A stretch of DNA of 64,000 bases from Dermatemys mawii. Lineage: Eukaryota; Chordata; Testudines; Dermatemydidae. Shown piece after piece: positions 1 to 11,832 of this stretch; positions within the stretch are counted from its first letter, which is position 1, and the number at the start of each line of letters is the position of its first letter. The translations under genes were made by a program, and so were the position numbers. The DNA lies in contig ML677326.1 of the NCBI GenBank assembly GCA_007922305.1, forward strand, positions 51,314,677 through 51,378,676, in the 5' to 3' direction. The notes below the pieces were generated by a model. That model had not been told where the DNA came from, did no database searches, and was given only the letters and a program-made list of their open reading frames with translations.

Positions 1-112
1 TGCATGCATCCGACGAAGTGGGTATCAGCCCACGAAAGCTTATGCTCTAAAAAAATTTTAGTTAGTCTTTAAGGTGCCACAGGACTCTTTCTCACTTATA
101 AGAGATGACAAA
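1..112 (+). repeat. Fragment of a high-copy turtle-type short repeat
   Basis: The stretch reads as the familiar reptilian repeat module with the core CCCACGAAAGCTTATGCTC, then TTAGTCTTTAAGGTGCCACAG. The same core recurs at 1530-1590, so it is repetitive within this window. The window edge cuts it on the left. I place it as a retroposed SINE or LINE-tail module from memory of turtle genomes; I cannot name the family. Confidence 0.7.
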
Positions 113-1290
113 CTACTAGATTAGGACTCATTTCATTTTATGGTGAAACTAAAACCAAGAAGCAAATATGGAACTTTTTAAAAAGGTATTTTAAACACAG
201 TACCACAGATTTTTAAGACTGCTGATATCCAATAAAATTGTTTTCTAACTACCACTTCCCTTTCATTCATCCACATTTCTTTGATATGTGGACCTACAAT
301 GACTGAGTCAAAACCTGTTCTCTTTATTCACTCAAATAGTCCTACAGAATTCAATAGACTATTCACCTGAGTTAGACAGCAAGCTATTTTCCAGACTGTT
401 CAGGAGTTATGGTTCAAGAACACAGAAAGAGGTAAGGAATGTATGGGAAAAGTAAAGGAAACAAAAGGAGAAAGGACAAAGAATTCAAATGCAAAATGCA
501 AGAGAAAGAGACTAGGTTGAGTCTTGCTTTAAGGAGTGGCTTGCAGATAGCCTACTTCACTTATCATTTTGATCTGTTGTGCTGTGCTTTTCAGTACTAA
601 GCAAGAATGTTAATAATAATAAATGCAAAACCCAGCATGGATACAACTTTAAGACTGCGAAGCCAAGCACATAGATCAGAAAATTCCAAGAGTTCAGGTT
701 TCTCCTAAAACATTAATTTGACCAGGTTGCACAACTTTTGTATTTACTAAAGGTAAAATAAAACCCACCCTACGTTAATGCCAATATTAAAAGACACCTC
801 CAAATTTAAATCCAATCATTTTTTTTAAAGGCAGGAATTCCAAGTAGTTTTAGATACTACACCTTCCTCTGCACCCAGTTAACCTTTTTGTTGTTGTTTT
901 ACAAGTCACATTTTCCTATTTTAAAATATATTTAAAATATCTTCCTCTTCCTTCTGCTGTGTCAAAGACTCATGCAAATAACAGGGGAAACTGTCTGCCT
1001 GCATAGTAAGAATGAAAGTATTTTATATAAAGTGTTGCCAAATGTACAAAGTAAACAACTTTAAAAATATTACTTTGACCCTTCAGTTATAGTCATTTTA
1101 GATGTTACTTGTAAGAACAATAGATTTTTAAGTTGACCATACCCCTTAAGGTTGTCCATTTAGGCACTCAGAGAATGTCAAATTTAAGATTGAACTTGTC
1201 ACCTAACACTATCTCCTTGTGAAAAAACATAGTGCAGAAAACCTTGCATGTTTCAGTGGGGAAATCAGTGCACAGTATTTAAAGAGCCTC
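113..1290. other. AT-rich DNA, no gene recognised
   Basis: No convincing open reading frame, RNA gene or intact repeat is visible. Homopolymer and AT-rich stretches are interspersed with ordinary unique-looking sequence. Confidence 0.6.
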
Positions 1291-1339
1291 TTTGGTTGGA
1301 GTGATGCAGAGTTTGAGCCTCTACCTAGAGCTCAGTTCT

Positions 1340-2056
1340 ATAGGAATAAAGACGTTATTTTATCTCTGTATTTGGCACTGGTGCAACAGATACTGTAATA
1401 TTGTATCCAATTCTGATGTCCAAAATTCAAGGATGATGATAAATTGGAGAGGGTTCAGAGAAGAGACACTAGAACAATTAACAACGAAGAGTCCAGTGGC
1501 ACCTTAAAATCTGAAGAAATGGGGTTTTTACCCATGAAAGCTTATGCCCAAATAAATGTTAGTCACCAGGGTGCCACTGGACTCCTCATTTTTGTGGATA
1601 GGATACAGACTACCATGACTACGCCTCTGATACTTAGAACAATTAAAAGATTAGAAAACACCTTAGAGAGACTCAAGGAACTCACCTATTTATCTTAACA
1701 AAGAGAAGGTTAAGTTGTGACATGATTGCAGTCTAAAAGTATTGATGTGGGGAACAAATATTTAATAATGGGCTCTTCAACAGAAAAAGATATAATATGA
1801 TCCAATGGCTGGAAGTTAAAGATAGACAAATTCAGACTAGAAATTATGATGATAATTATGATTATGATTAACTTCTGGAACAATTTACCAAGGGTTGTGG
1901 TGGATTCTCCATTCCTGACAATTTTTAAATCAAGATTGGATGTTTTTCTAAAAGATGTACCCTAGGAATTATTTTATGAAAGCTCTATGGCCTGTGTTAT
2001 ACAGGAGATCAGACTCACTGGTCCCTTCTGGCCTTGGAATCTACGAAATCATGAAT
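1340..2056 (+). mobile_element. Old CR1-type LINE 3' fragment, split by an insertion
   Basis: Decayed codons match the C-terminal part of CR1 reverse transcriptases: the region around 1441-1480 corresponds to the usual 'KLERVQRR' block, and 1880-1960 to the block before the stop. The 3' end near 2010-2050 has the typical 'CCCTTCTGGCCTTGGAATCTA' type tail. The fragment is interrupted at 1482-1635 by a younger repeat flanked by duplicated CR1 bases. Many stops and small indels show it is dead. It is truncated at its 5' end, as is normal for target-primed LINE copies. Confidence 0.75.
1482..1635 (+). mobile_element. Short retroposed repeat inside a CR1, with TSD
   Basis: A 154-bp insert carries the module seen at position 1 (CCCATGAAAGCTTATGCCC, then GGTGCCACTGGACTCCT) and ends in CTCTGATACTT. 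It is bracketed by the perfect 11-bp direct repeat AGAACAATTAA at 1471-1481 and 1636-1646. The CR1 sequence continues on both sides, so this is a clean insertion. Its first bases (about 1485-1507) are an inverted copy of its later GGTGCCACTGGACTCC segment, giving it a fold-back 5' part. An 11-bp TSD suits LINE-type retroposition better than a cut-and-paste transposon. Family name unknown to me. Confidence 0.75.
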
Positions 2057-2059
2057 TTT

Positions 2060-2788
2060 AATCATGCTTTACCCTTGTACATTTTAGTTATTTTCCTAAA
2101 GAAAGGTTGATTCTCACTGGTTAATATTTATCAAAATATGTTGATTTCCAACTAAATATGGCAATTACGTGAAATTTGGTATTTCTTTTTGCTAGCCAGG
2201 AGGATAAACTATATCTATATGCATTTATTTAAGTAATCATGTAGCTTAACTTACATTTATTGAGATTCTTAATTTTTATATGTTTTATTCTGTTAGACAA
2301 TGGTGAATGATGCGTTTCTTATTTACTAGATGACAGATTTTTTACTTATTTTTGGAAATTCAAATTAAATTAAAATATGCAGGATAACAAAAAAGTTTAT
2401 TTTAAAAAAAAGTCTACCAAAACATGTTTTTCATTTAAAATTAGCATTTATTAAACAAAGGAAGTATTATTTGTTTACCATACTGTTCAAAATGTTAGGA
2501 CTAGTAGATGTTCATCCTCTCATGCCTAGTTGTTATTCATAGATAAGACGAGGACAACAAACTTTTCTGGTTTTTTTTTTTAAAGTTTCCAATCATTTTC
2601 TCAACTTGAAATGAACTAGTCATTGAACTGAACTTGTTGAAATGAAAGAAATATTCTCTCTATACTTTCAGAAGAGGCTACTGCTGTCAAAATCACTTAC
2701 AGTGCTTCAAAATCTGTGATTCCAGGTGCTTAGTCCAAGACTTCCCCCATTTCAATTCTTTGAATTTCTTTAAAAGTTGGCAGCAAAC
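2060..2788. other. AT-rich, nothing recognised
   Basis: I see no gene, repeat boundary or RNA structure here beyond short A and T runs, such as the T tract near 2570. Confidence 0.55.
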
Positions 2789-2992
2789 ACGGAATCACAG
2801 AAATGTAGAGCTGAGGGGGACCTCAGGAGTTCATGACACCCAGACCCTCCGTGCTGACACAGGAACAAGTAAACCTAGACCATCCCTGACAGATGTTTGT
2901 CCAATCTATTCTTAAAAACCTCCAGTGATGGGGAATCCACAACTTCCCTTGGAAGCCCATTCCAGAACTTAACTATCTCTATAACATGACTA
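2789..2992 (-). mobile_element. CR1 3' tail fragment, reverse orientation
   Basis: The sequence begins with GGAATCACAGAAATGTAGAG, followed by a block of the type 'GGGGGACCTCAGGAGTTCAT' and then 'AAAAACCTCCAGTGATGGGG'. This is the reverse complement of the well-known amniote CR1 3' end. It lies on the minus strand and is 5'-truncated at about 2992. Confidence 0.85.
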
Positions 2993-3135
2993 CTTATTAT
3001 TTTTGTATTTATTTTAATAGATTATGATAATTTAGACTTTAACATAGATGGTTAGTTTCAAAATTTATTTTAAATAGATTTATTTTGAAAAATACTATTT
3101 TTAAAGTATTTATACCCAGTGGAACAGCTTCTACA

Positions 3136-3640
3136 GGAAAGACAGATGGAGATCCACATCGCAATGTCCCATAGCTCAATGGTTCTGATATTCTCCTGAG
3201 AGGTAGGGGAGCCCCATTGAATCCTGGTCTCCCAAATTCTGTGCTAACCTACTAACCACTGGGCTAAAATTTATAAGTAAGGCACATAACCCCTCCCTCA
3301 CTTCCATTTTGTGTGGAGTGAGACAGACACCTATCTTCTTCTCATAAGATATGCCTTAATTGCCTGACTCCAGGAGAGAGTTTCCTGGCTGAAATAAGCA
3401 GCTGCCTGCATCCTGGACTTAGGCACATATTTCCATGAGAGGGCACAGTCCACCCCTCTCATCAGCATCTTCCATTGACTAGTGTAGGTGACTCCCCACC
3501 AAATGTGGGGTCTTTTGTGGATTTCAGTCTTAGGCACCTATCCCTTCCCATTCATCGTATCAGTAGCCTGGGCACCTAACCCAGACTTTGTGCTATTTCA
3601 GTGATTTCCTAGGCACCTGAATGTTCAACACTGTGTTGCA
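3136..3640 (+). repeat. tRNA-derived SINE-like repeat with dispersed tail
   Basis: A decayed tRNA-like head is visible: TAGCTCAATGGTTCTGAT resembles a pol III box A, and ATTGAATCC about 40 bases later resembles box B. It runs into CTAACCACTGGGCTA, common at the end of reptile tRNA-type SINE heads. The following 3' part contains TTAGGCACCTA/GGCACCTAACCC words, which recur in related form at the window's right edge. No TSD was found, so the limits are approximate. Confidence 0.5.
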
Positions 3641-5640
3641 ATGCCCACATCCCTTTGTGGATCTGGGAATTTCTCCCATAGAGAAAGGAGAATTTTGGTG
3701 GGAATGTAGCAAGGCTCTTTTTGTCAGATTCCTGTAATCTCCTCCTCAAAATATTTGGAAATATTTTATGAACAGCTCAAAGCCATTTTAGGGAAGAGAA
3801 ATTTTTGGGCCAGCTGTAAAGCCCATTGTAATGGAAAGCTTTCAGTTGATTTTACTGGGTTTTGGATGTACATGTTAGTGCATGTAGAGAAGTCTTACTT
3901 GATTGGAATGGCAATGTAGTTGTTACCTCAAGCTCCCTCACTGGTTTAGCTCTCCAGTTAAACCAAATCTCTACCCTTTCCAGGATTGTAAAAGTCCAAA
4001 CATGTATATCTCTCTGTGGGTTCAACAGACACCTGCAGAGCTAAAGGAGAACCTATCTTCTTCCTTCTCATCCACTTTCCTAAAACCACTATGACTAAAG
4101 AGATCCACCACAAAGCCTCTCTTTCTAGGAGTCCTTTTCATTAAAAGAAAGGGAGCTGCCTCATTTCCCAGAAGTCTTTGCTGTGACAGACTTCAACTCC
4201 CAGGCCCCTCTCTGAACAAAACTTACAAGCCAACTTTAAAGAGGCAACATGTTACAGTGTATAATTAACTGACATACACTGTATGTTCAATTCATATTGA
4301 CACACACACCTGTGCTGTGAATTGTAGTTCAGGAATGCATCTAACAACTCAGTAAAAACAGTAACACACATAATAACTATTCCATTGTCAAATCCTTATT
4401 TGGTTCAGTCAAATCAGAAAAAAGTTTAATTTAAAATAAATCTAGGAACTGCCCTTCATTTAAGATTATTTCCATGAGAAATGGTATCTTTCAAATCTCA
4501 GACTGCTAAAAAGAAATGTTGGATGCCCTCCATTGCCCACCAATGGACAAGCATTTTTTCATTCTTATGGAAGAAATATTTCTGCTCAAAGTTTACACAC
4601 CAACCTTTCCCACTTTGGGAAGATACTGAGTCTGGAAAAATTAAGCCTCAGTATATAAAACCAGGAGGTTTTAAGGGAATTTTTTTAGCTACCTTAACAA
4701 TGACAAGAGCTACAAGCAGGAAACAGCCATATATAAAAACTTATATTTAATAAGGATACTACAAATAAAAAATACTATATCTGAGCAATATAACCTTTCT
4801 AATCTTATGCAAGAAACCTTAACTTGTGGAATTACCTGTCTTAAGTGCTTTATCCCACAGCCTTAACTTTGTAAAAATGCTATTTTTTGTGAGCTTTTTA
4901 TTTAAAGATAGGGGAGGGATTAAAAATCCAAATCTTTTTTAGAATATGTAATTTACACATAGAGTTTACAGGATTTTGCTTTCTGAATTTATGGAACTAC
5001 ATGAAATGTTTAGGCTCCTTAAAATGGAATTAAGCAACCTGCTATATCTAAAAACTCCACTGCCTTTCCACTGGCACTAGTAAACATCTCAAGCTTATTT
5101 TATCTTATTGCTTCAGCAAGTGAGTTTGATATAATTAAATACACATGTATAAGTGCGCACATGGTTATAAGTGTGCACATGGGTGTAGTGTAAGTTTAAA
5201 TGTAAAATAGATTGCACTTACAAAGACTCACATTTTGAAATGTGAAAAACATTGCTATTTTAATGCATTCGCCCCCTCACAACTTAGTAAACCATGTACA
5301 GTACCAGTCATTCAGGCCTTTTTACCTACCCAGGCCCTGATCCTGAAAACATTTATGCACTGCTCAACTTTTCTACTGGTGTTGACATTTCAACATTTAG
5401 ACATTCATGTTATCCCCATGAAAAAAGGCAGATTTATTTTATTGTCCCCTTATTACCCTATACAAAGGGGTTTTATTTAAAATCCATCTTTCCTCCTCTA
5501 CAAAAAAGAATACTTCTAGATAGAAATAAAATATATTAACAACAGAGCTTTTAAAGCTTCATGGTGGGGCCCAGTGGAAAAGTTTAATGTACACTGGGAT
5601 TCCCAGGAATTCTCCATAGAGATCTTTAGGAAACTTTCAT
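3641..5640. other. Mostly unassigned; possible LTR remnant around 3960-4330
   Basis: No coding gene recognised. The 3960-4330 part is less AT-rich and has the look of old LTR sequence, but no TG...CA ends or duplication could be found. The rest is AT-rich and featureless to the eye; a short GTGCACATGG repeat lies near 5155-5180. Confidence 0.4.
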
Positions 5641-5649
5641 ATAGGTACT

Positions 5650-6640
5650 ATGCAATTCTATGCCAAAGGTTCCTTGATAAAGCTGTCTTCTTTCTCCCCC
5701 GGCTATAGGAAACTTTGCCATGCCAACCGGCAATTATTTCTGCAGGGACGAAAGCAGCACACAGGTGAGCAGCATATAGACCAGGTCTGAAGCCACAAAC
5801 ATGAAGGAGATGCACCCTTGCATCCTGGGTGATCCTCTGGAGATATCGGAGTCGATTACCCCACCCTGTGGGAAAGGGTGCCAATATTGAGAATGCTTTC
5901 TGTAGGCACATGTAGTGACCCTCTTCACAAACCACCCAGAGCTTTGTTGCCTTCTTGCCTATTCTCTCTTTCCAACCCTCCCTCCCCCCACCAAACTCAC
6001 CATTTCTGGGACTCTCACTAAGCTGTAAGCTAGCCAAGGGACAGCAAGAGAGATTCATGGCTGTGAATGCATGCTCAATACTCCCTCTGTTCACTGTTTC
6101 TTTGGTTTGTTCAGATATGCTCTTGAGGACCAACACCTACATACCAGCAGAGGCCCTCTCTCAGATAGATAGGCAAACCAGGAGGAGTAAGGAGGATGTT
6201 TCGCAAAGTGCTGCAGTAAACAGATATCGCAGATAGTGAAACAAGAGCATGGACAGAGACAGATAATAAAAACATAGGCTGGAAAGCCTGGAAAGGAGGC
6301 AGAGGGAGATGATAAAGATGGACAGAAGACGGGGTGGATGACAGATGGACAGGAGCAGACGATAAAGCTAGTAGCGAGCATGACAGAGATGTTCAAGTCC
6401 CTCATAGGGCTGCTGTCTGAGCACGTGTGCAAGACTCCTCCTGCACCCAATATAGAACTTCCCTCCCCAACTCCTCCAACACATTTCTCTTGTTTTCCTG
6501 TTCCATAGCAGTACCTTTTGTATTCCATCCCTAGAGACTGGTTTCATGGCAAAAGCTGGAGTTACACAAAGCTGTGAGAGTATTAACTGAGAAACTGTTC
6601 CTCATTGCCATGTCCCCTGTTTTCCAAAAAAAGGGAGGGA
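5650..6640 (+). pseudogene. Possible Harbinger accessory (MYB/SANT-like) ORF remnant
   Basis: On the plus strand, 6115-6236 encodes an Arg/Lys/Glu-rich stretch including the residues SQIDRQTRRSKED, followed by stops. After 6240 the DNA continues as a purine-rich, charge-coding decayed tract that ends near 6540. PIF/Harbinger elements carry two genes, a transposase and a MYB/SANT-type DNA-binding partner needed for nuclear import and end recognition. This block lies tail to tail with the transposase relic at 6839-7790, the arrangement expected for that pair. Neither the trihelix core nor a start codon can be identified, so the assignment rests mainly on position and composition. It could instead be unrelated repeat sequence. 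Confidence 0.35.
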
Positions 6641-6838
6641 TATCATTTAATTCAAGTGTAGTCTTTGAAACAAAAAAAATCTTTATTTGTGTCATGCATG
6701 TGGTAGTTGCTGCCAAAATTCAAACACAGTGGCTATAGGCAGGAACATGTGCTCACTACAATTAAAGCCAAGGAAGCAAGCATTATAGGGGACATTTAAG
6801 GCAGCAAGTAAACATTGCTTGATCTAGTGCAAGATACA

Positions 6839-7790
6839 TTACTGGGGCTTATTGTCAAAATGCTTCTTTAAAACCTCCCTGATTTGAATAGCCCACTGAG
6901 CCCCTCTAGTTGCTTTGCTATCTGGCTGCTCAAAATCAGCAGCCAGCCGATCCACCTCAGTGCTCCACCCTGGGGTAAACTTTGTCCCTTTGGCCTCACA
7001 AATCTTATGCAGATCACAGCAGGATGCTATGAACATTGGAATATTATTTTCATTGAAGTCCAACTAGCCAAAAAGGCATATTCAATGGTCATTTGGCACC
7101 TGCTGAGCCTGTTGTTGAAGTGCTCCTTGCTGCTTTCTAGGTTCCCAGTGTAAGGCTTCATGAGCCACAGGAGCAAGGGGTAGGCTGGGTCTCCCAGGTT
7201 CACGTGGGCATTTCCACATCCTCCATTAGAATCTTCTGGAAAGTAAGTCCCAGTGTGCAGCTTTCTATGCAGTCCAGTGTTCCTAACGATGTGTGCACCA
7301 TGACCAACTTGCATGGATGTCAATGAAACGGTGCTGGTGATCCATCAGTGCCTGAAAGACCATGGGGAAGTAGCCCTTTTGGTTGATGTACTCTGTTGCA
7401 AGATGGTCTGGAGGCAAAATTGGGATATGTGTGCCATCTCTCACCCTACTTCAGTTAGGGAATTCCATTGCCACAAAGCTGTCAAGTATTTCCTGCACAT
7501 TGCCAAGAGTCACAGTCCTTTGTAGCAAGAGGCAATTAATGGCCCTGCACACTTGCATTACTGCAACCCCCATGGTGGATTTTCCAGCTCCAAACTGATT
7601 TGCAACTAACTGGTAGCAGTCTGGAGCTGGCAATAGATGTGTGGAAGCTGGCACGTGCTTTTCCACTGGGAGGGCAGCTCTCAGTCCAGTGTTCTTGTCC
7701 TGCAGGATGGGGGCAAGCTCCATGCACAGTTCCAGGAGGGTGGCTTTGAGCATCTGAAAGTTCTTCAGCCATGCTTGTCATCCCAGACAT
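6839..7790 (-). pseudogene. PIF/Harbinger (HARBI1-like) transposase pseudogene
   Basis: Three minus-strand reading-frame pieces together follow the order of a Harbinger transposase. 7451-7753 carries the helical N-terminal block (GKSTMGVAVMQVCRAI and LGNVQEILDSFVAMEFPN). Just downstream, around 7434-7400, a different frame encodes DGTHIPIL, holding the first catalytic aspartate. 7027-7323 has LGDPAYPL (second aspartate, residue 45 of that piece) and MTIEYAF (glutamate, residue 81). 6839-7063 gives the C-terminal CCDLHKICEAKG block and ends at a natural-looking stop. So all three DDE positions remain legible but are scattered over frames by at least three frameshifts or stops. The family performs cut-and-paste transposition with 3-bp target duplication. 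An AATAAA on the minus strand near 6680 would serve as poly(A) signal. Confidence 0.85.
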
Positions 7791-8396
7791 TCATCATGAT
7801 GTGATCCCACCACTCAGTGTTTGTTTCCCGAGCCAAATACTGATGGCCACTATGTGCAGCTGCTCCATGAATGCCAACAGCAATCTTCAGTTGTGTCTTT
7901 CTATTGCACATGACAGGGCAGGCACCACAGATTCGCTTTCTGTTTCACAGTTCATGAAATACCACAGGACCAGCTACGTTGTGTTCATAACACAGATCAC
8001 CAGACTAGTCAGCAGTTCAGGATCCAGGCTTTCAGACAGAGATGGTGGGTGCCCTGGTTACAAGGTCTGTTAAAAAAGGTCACAAAACAAAATCAGAAAC
8101 CTATGGAATGATTGGACTGAAAGAGGTGCATCATGAAACAGTGAGCATATCCCCATGGTGCACTGTGATGCATTCCCAAATATCCCAGTGGCAGTGAGTG
8201 GTGAGTGGCATAGTGGGACAATTACCCATGATGCACGACCACTCTTCCTGTGGATGCAAGAGCATGGACTGTGACCACGCTCCACTGACACAAGGAGTGT
8301 TATGTCGACGTGCACAACCAATGTAATTAAAGCAGTTTATGATTGAAAATGTAACTTTAGTTGTCTTAACTCTCTAGTGTAGATATAGCCTAACCT
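7791..8396 (-). mobile_element. Harbinger 5' flank and probable terminal sequence
   Basis: Upstream of the transposase relic (minus sense) the sequence continues as element-like DNA to about 8390. There the minus strand reads GGCTATATCTACACTAGAG, the form of terminus seen in reptile Harbinger-type elements and MITEs; a related motif (GTCTACACTAGAAG) starts the MITE at 28564. I could not find the matching opposite terminus near 5.55-5.65 kb, so the full element length, about 2.7 kb, is inferred. Confidence 0.5.
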
Positions 8397-8409
8397 AGCA
8401 GAATTTGGA

Positions 8410-8812
8410 GATGACACAAAGTTACTTAACTCACAGTTTACCCATCTTTCCAGATCATTAATAAATGTATTAATACTGAGCCTAGTATAGAACTTTGTGA
8501 CCTCACTCTCTTATCCTTTTGGGATGATGCAAATTGACTATTTAATCCTACTCTTTTTTTTTTTCTGCCTCCTTGTCAGGTCTTGAGTCATGACAATACA
8601 TTGCCTCTGACATCTTTACTGCTCAGCTTTTTAGTAGTCTTCATAAGAGAGTTTGTCAAAGATATCTTGGAAGTCTAAACAATTTACATCAATCCTCTTC
8701 TTCATTATCCACTGTTTAATTAAAACATTCAAAGAATTCTATGAGATTAGCGAGACACACTTTCCTTTACAGATCTCCTTCAGAACTCTTGGATGTACCT
8801 TATAGGCCTGAT
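8410..8812 (-). mobile_element. Old CR1 reverse-transcriptase fragment
   Basis: The minus-strand codons correspond to the middle of a CR1 reverse transcriptase. Plus-strand landmarks are AATAAATGTATTAATACTGAG (8459-8479), GTTTGTCAAAGATATCTTGG near 8650, and AAAGAATTCTATGAGATTAG near 8730. These are decayed forms of the usual reversed CR1 palm-domain sequence. Stops are frequent; ends are approximate. Confidence 0.65.
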
Positions 8813-9269
8813 TAATATTGTTTTTTTAAGTTTTATAACTGTATTAGGAACAAAGATCCTAGTAATAGTATAGGTCCCTTATTAGATAGCGATGGCAACA
8901 CTATTAATGATTATGCTTGGCAGAATTCATTTTTATAATTATGATGGATATTATCAATATTTTAAGCATTTTTGATTGATTTAAATTTTAACAGTTGCAG
9001 GAAATTATGTCGGTGTTAGACAATAACTATTTAATGACAGACATTGAGATTCAAAAAGTTAAAACTTTATAATTGGTAAAATACAAGTTGTCAACATCAC
9101 ATGTCAAACTATACAAAGTAAATATCCTTTAGTCAAACTGTAGTAAGTTCTAAACCAACATTTCTGTTTATTTTCCTATATGTTCCTTTTTATTGTTTAT
9201 TGATGGATATATTTTTTCATCTTTGTGTGTGTGTGTGGAAAGTGAAATTGATGTTTACCAACAATTTAC

Positions 9270-9655
9270 TGATAAATGTCTAATTCTTTCAAGCTTATTA
9301 GTGACGCAGAAAAGGCAGAAATATTCAATAAATATTTTTGTTCTGTATTTGGACAGGCAGGATTAGGAACTCACATCACATAAGAATGATGAAGTACTTT
9401 CCAGTCTGTTAGTAAACAAAGAGGATGTTAAACAACAGCTATTAGGGACAAACATTTTTAAATCAGCAGGGCTGGAGGATAACTTGCACTCAAAAGTCTT
9501 AAAAGATTTGTATGAAGAGATCCCTGGCCTCCTGATGTTTGTTTTTGATAGGTCTTGAAATAATGGGGAAATTCAGAAGACTGGAGGTGTATTATCATTG
9601 CACCAATATTCAAAAAGGGCAAGTGGGATTCAATATTCAAAAAGGGCAAATTCTT
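9270..9655 (+). mobile_element. CR1/L3-type LINE fragment
   Basis: Plus-strand decayed codons follow the region just before the reverse transcriptase core of CR1/L3-type LINEs: GCAGAAATATTCAATAAATA, GAGGATGTTAAACAACAGCT, TTTTTAAATCAGCAGGGCTG and CAATATTCAAAAAGGGCAA. The last 19-mer occurs twice, at 9604-9622 and 9631-9649, a 27-bp direct duplication. The copy is heavily mutated and truncated at both ends. Confidence 0.7.
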
Positions 9656-9879
9656 ATACTTGAGAATTTTGGAATAAACTTCCTATAAAGAAAGTTTCTT
9701 CCTGACTGCTGCTGTTTAGTGGTTCACTTTTGCTTTGAAGTATAAGGATGTATGACTTTTCCATTGTATTAGTTACTGTGCCATTCAGATGAGTGATGTT
9801 TCTTGGCACATTTACAGACAATTTTTTCCAGAAGTCCAAATAAATTATCTTAACAAGTTCTCCTTAATCCATTACATGG

Positions 9880-10120
9880 ATGATATTCTCAAAACATTCT
9901 AATACATTAGAAATGGTAGAAATTCCTAATAAATGTCCTGCTGGCTTCTCTGTATTATAAGGTTTATCTAGGAATTTTACATATCTGTTTTCAATAATTG
10001 TTTTATTGGTATTGATTTAAGACACAGTGGTCTGTAATTCCAGGGATCACACCTAGCACTTTTTTTAAATAAAGGTATACCATTTGCTATCCTTCAATCT
10101 TCTGGTATATTAATGGCTTT
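9880..10120 (-). mobile_element. Ancient CR1/L3 fragment, reverse orientation
   Basis: The plus strand has GACACAGTGGTCTGTAATTC, then CACTTTTTTTAAATAAAGGT and TCAATCTTCTGGTATATTAA. This is the reverse complement of a reverse-transcriptase segment common in very old amniote LINE copies. It has no intact frame. Confidence 0.6.
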
Positions 10121-10339
10121 TAAATGAAATATTATGTATTGTTCATAGCTCAGACAGTGCTTATCTACTGGTCCTCACAGCATGAATTGTCATACACTCT
10201 AAAGCAAGCTCTAACTGTCTTGTGTAAGTACCTAGTTCAAAGGACTATGTTAATGCCAACTAGGTACCCATCAGTTTGCACCAGCAAACTCCAGTGTATA
10301 TGGAGTGCAGTACTTTAGAGTGTAACACCTTAGAGCACG

Positions 10340-11470
10340 CTACAATTCTTTGATGCTCTGTATTTCAAAATAGCACCACAAAGCCCCCATGTTCATCACT
10401 GTTATATAATTATGATATGTTTTGAACAAAGTATGCATTGTGAGGTATCATTTGGAAAGTTATAATCTAATGAGCATCACTGTTCTATCAAAATATATGT
10501 ATCATCATTGTCTATGAAGTTATGAGATTTTGCTATGTGTTTGTTGTTGAAATGTTGTGAGTCTGGAAAATGCCCACAGAAAAGCTCTTCTGTAGTAACC
10601 AATGAGTGACCAAGTCCTAGCCAGCTGTAAAGCAACCATCACCAACCATTCACCAACAGGGGAGTTGTAAACAAGAGATTTACAATTCACATGACAGACA
10701 GTTGCTCAAGCATGTATACTATGGGGCTGCCTAAAACCCAAGACCTAGCAAGGATCTTTCCAGCATCTGGAGGAGAGTATAAAATAAGCAACAGTGACAT
10801 CACCACTCCTCTTCCCCTCCCCGACCCCATATGCTGAAGGTAACAAAAACATTTGGAAGACAAAGAAACATTTGAATTGGGAGGCATGGTCCTAACTGGA
10901 AAAGCTTTTCAGTGAGTACAGAGTACTGTAAGTTTTTGGGTAACATAAACCTTATTACTTCACATTTGACTTACTTTGATATAATTCAGGAAGTAGACTG
11001 ATGTTGTCTTATTTCTTTTTGTAACCGATTCTGAATGTTTATGCCCATACCACTTAGAAATCACTTAAAACCTATCGTGTATTTAATACATTTATTTTAA
11101 TGTTTTATCTAAGCCTATGTGTTTTTGATTCACAGGCTTTGGGGAATCTACTCTGGTTACAATGGCTGGTGCATATTTGCACCCTTTGATGGTATGATGA
11201 AATAATTCATAATTTTAAGGCTGAGCAAGGGGGTCTTTAAAAGTGTAAGATGTACATTTCTGAGGTGAAAGACTGGGACAATTTGCTGGTGTCTTCCTGT
11301 ATACAGTGCAGTAGTGGATTGGGAGAGCATTCACACAATTTAGTGGGTGTTTCTCTACATGCTAATGGATGTATGACAGCAAAGCCTGAGGGGCCACTTG
11401 TCACTAGCACAGCAATGTAGGAGACAGCCTTGATTGGAGAGATAAAGGGATATAGTAATTCTACAGTCCA
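10340..11470 (+). repeat. Probable LTR-type repeat (ERV-related)
   Basis: The stretch has U3-like features: AGGTATCATTTGGAAAGTTA, a TATA-like TATAAAATA at 10778-10786, then a downstream part with CATAATTTTAAGGCTGAGCA and GTGAAAGACTGGGACAATTT. The latter words belong to a turtle LTR family as I remember it. I could not identify terminal TG/CA bases or a TSD, and an unrelated small repeat may lie at 10120-10340. No coding capacity. Confidence 0.45.
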
Positions 11471-11832
11471 GGTTGTACCTAAGACATGTCATAAATTCAC
11501 ACCCTCATAGTCCAAACTGTAGCGTGGTGTAGACAAGACCGCAGATCTCTTTCTTCAGAACTCTTAGATGAATACTCTGAGCCTTATGACTTTCTGTTTA
11601 ATTTATCCATTTGTTCCAGCATTGCCTTTGACTCCTCATGCTCAGGTCAAGTGTTTCCCCTTCAAAATCAATCAGTGGAGAAGAATGAGACAAAGATATA
11701 ATTTAACTTTTCTGAAATTTCATAAGAAACTTCATGACATTTCTCATGGACATAAGTCGGTAGACTCATCAGTTCTCTATCGAGCTCTCTGGTTCTTTAA
11801 TATTTTTACAAATTTCTTGTTGTTATAGGTCT

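Noticed and set aside
3136..3210. Possible functional tRNA gene
   Set aside because: Only box A- and B-like words remain; stems cannot be formed and the context is a SINE.
5648..6136. 162-codon minus-strand frame
   Set aside because: It lies opposite the Harbinger accessory block, has no recognisable domain, and has the composition of element DNA read in the wrong sense; I could not support it as a gene.
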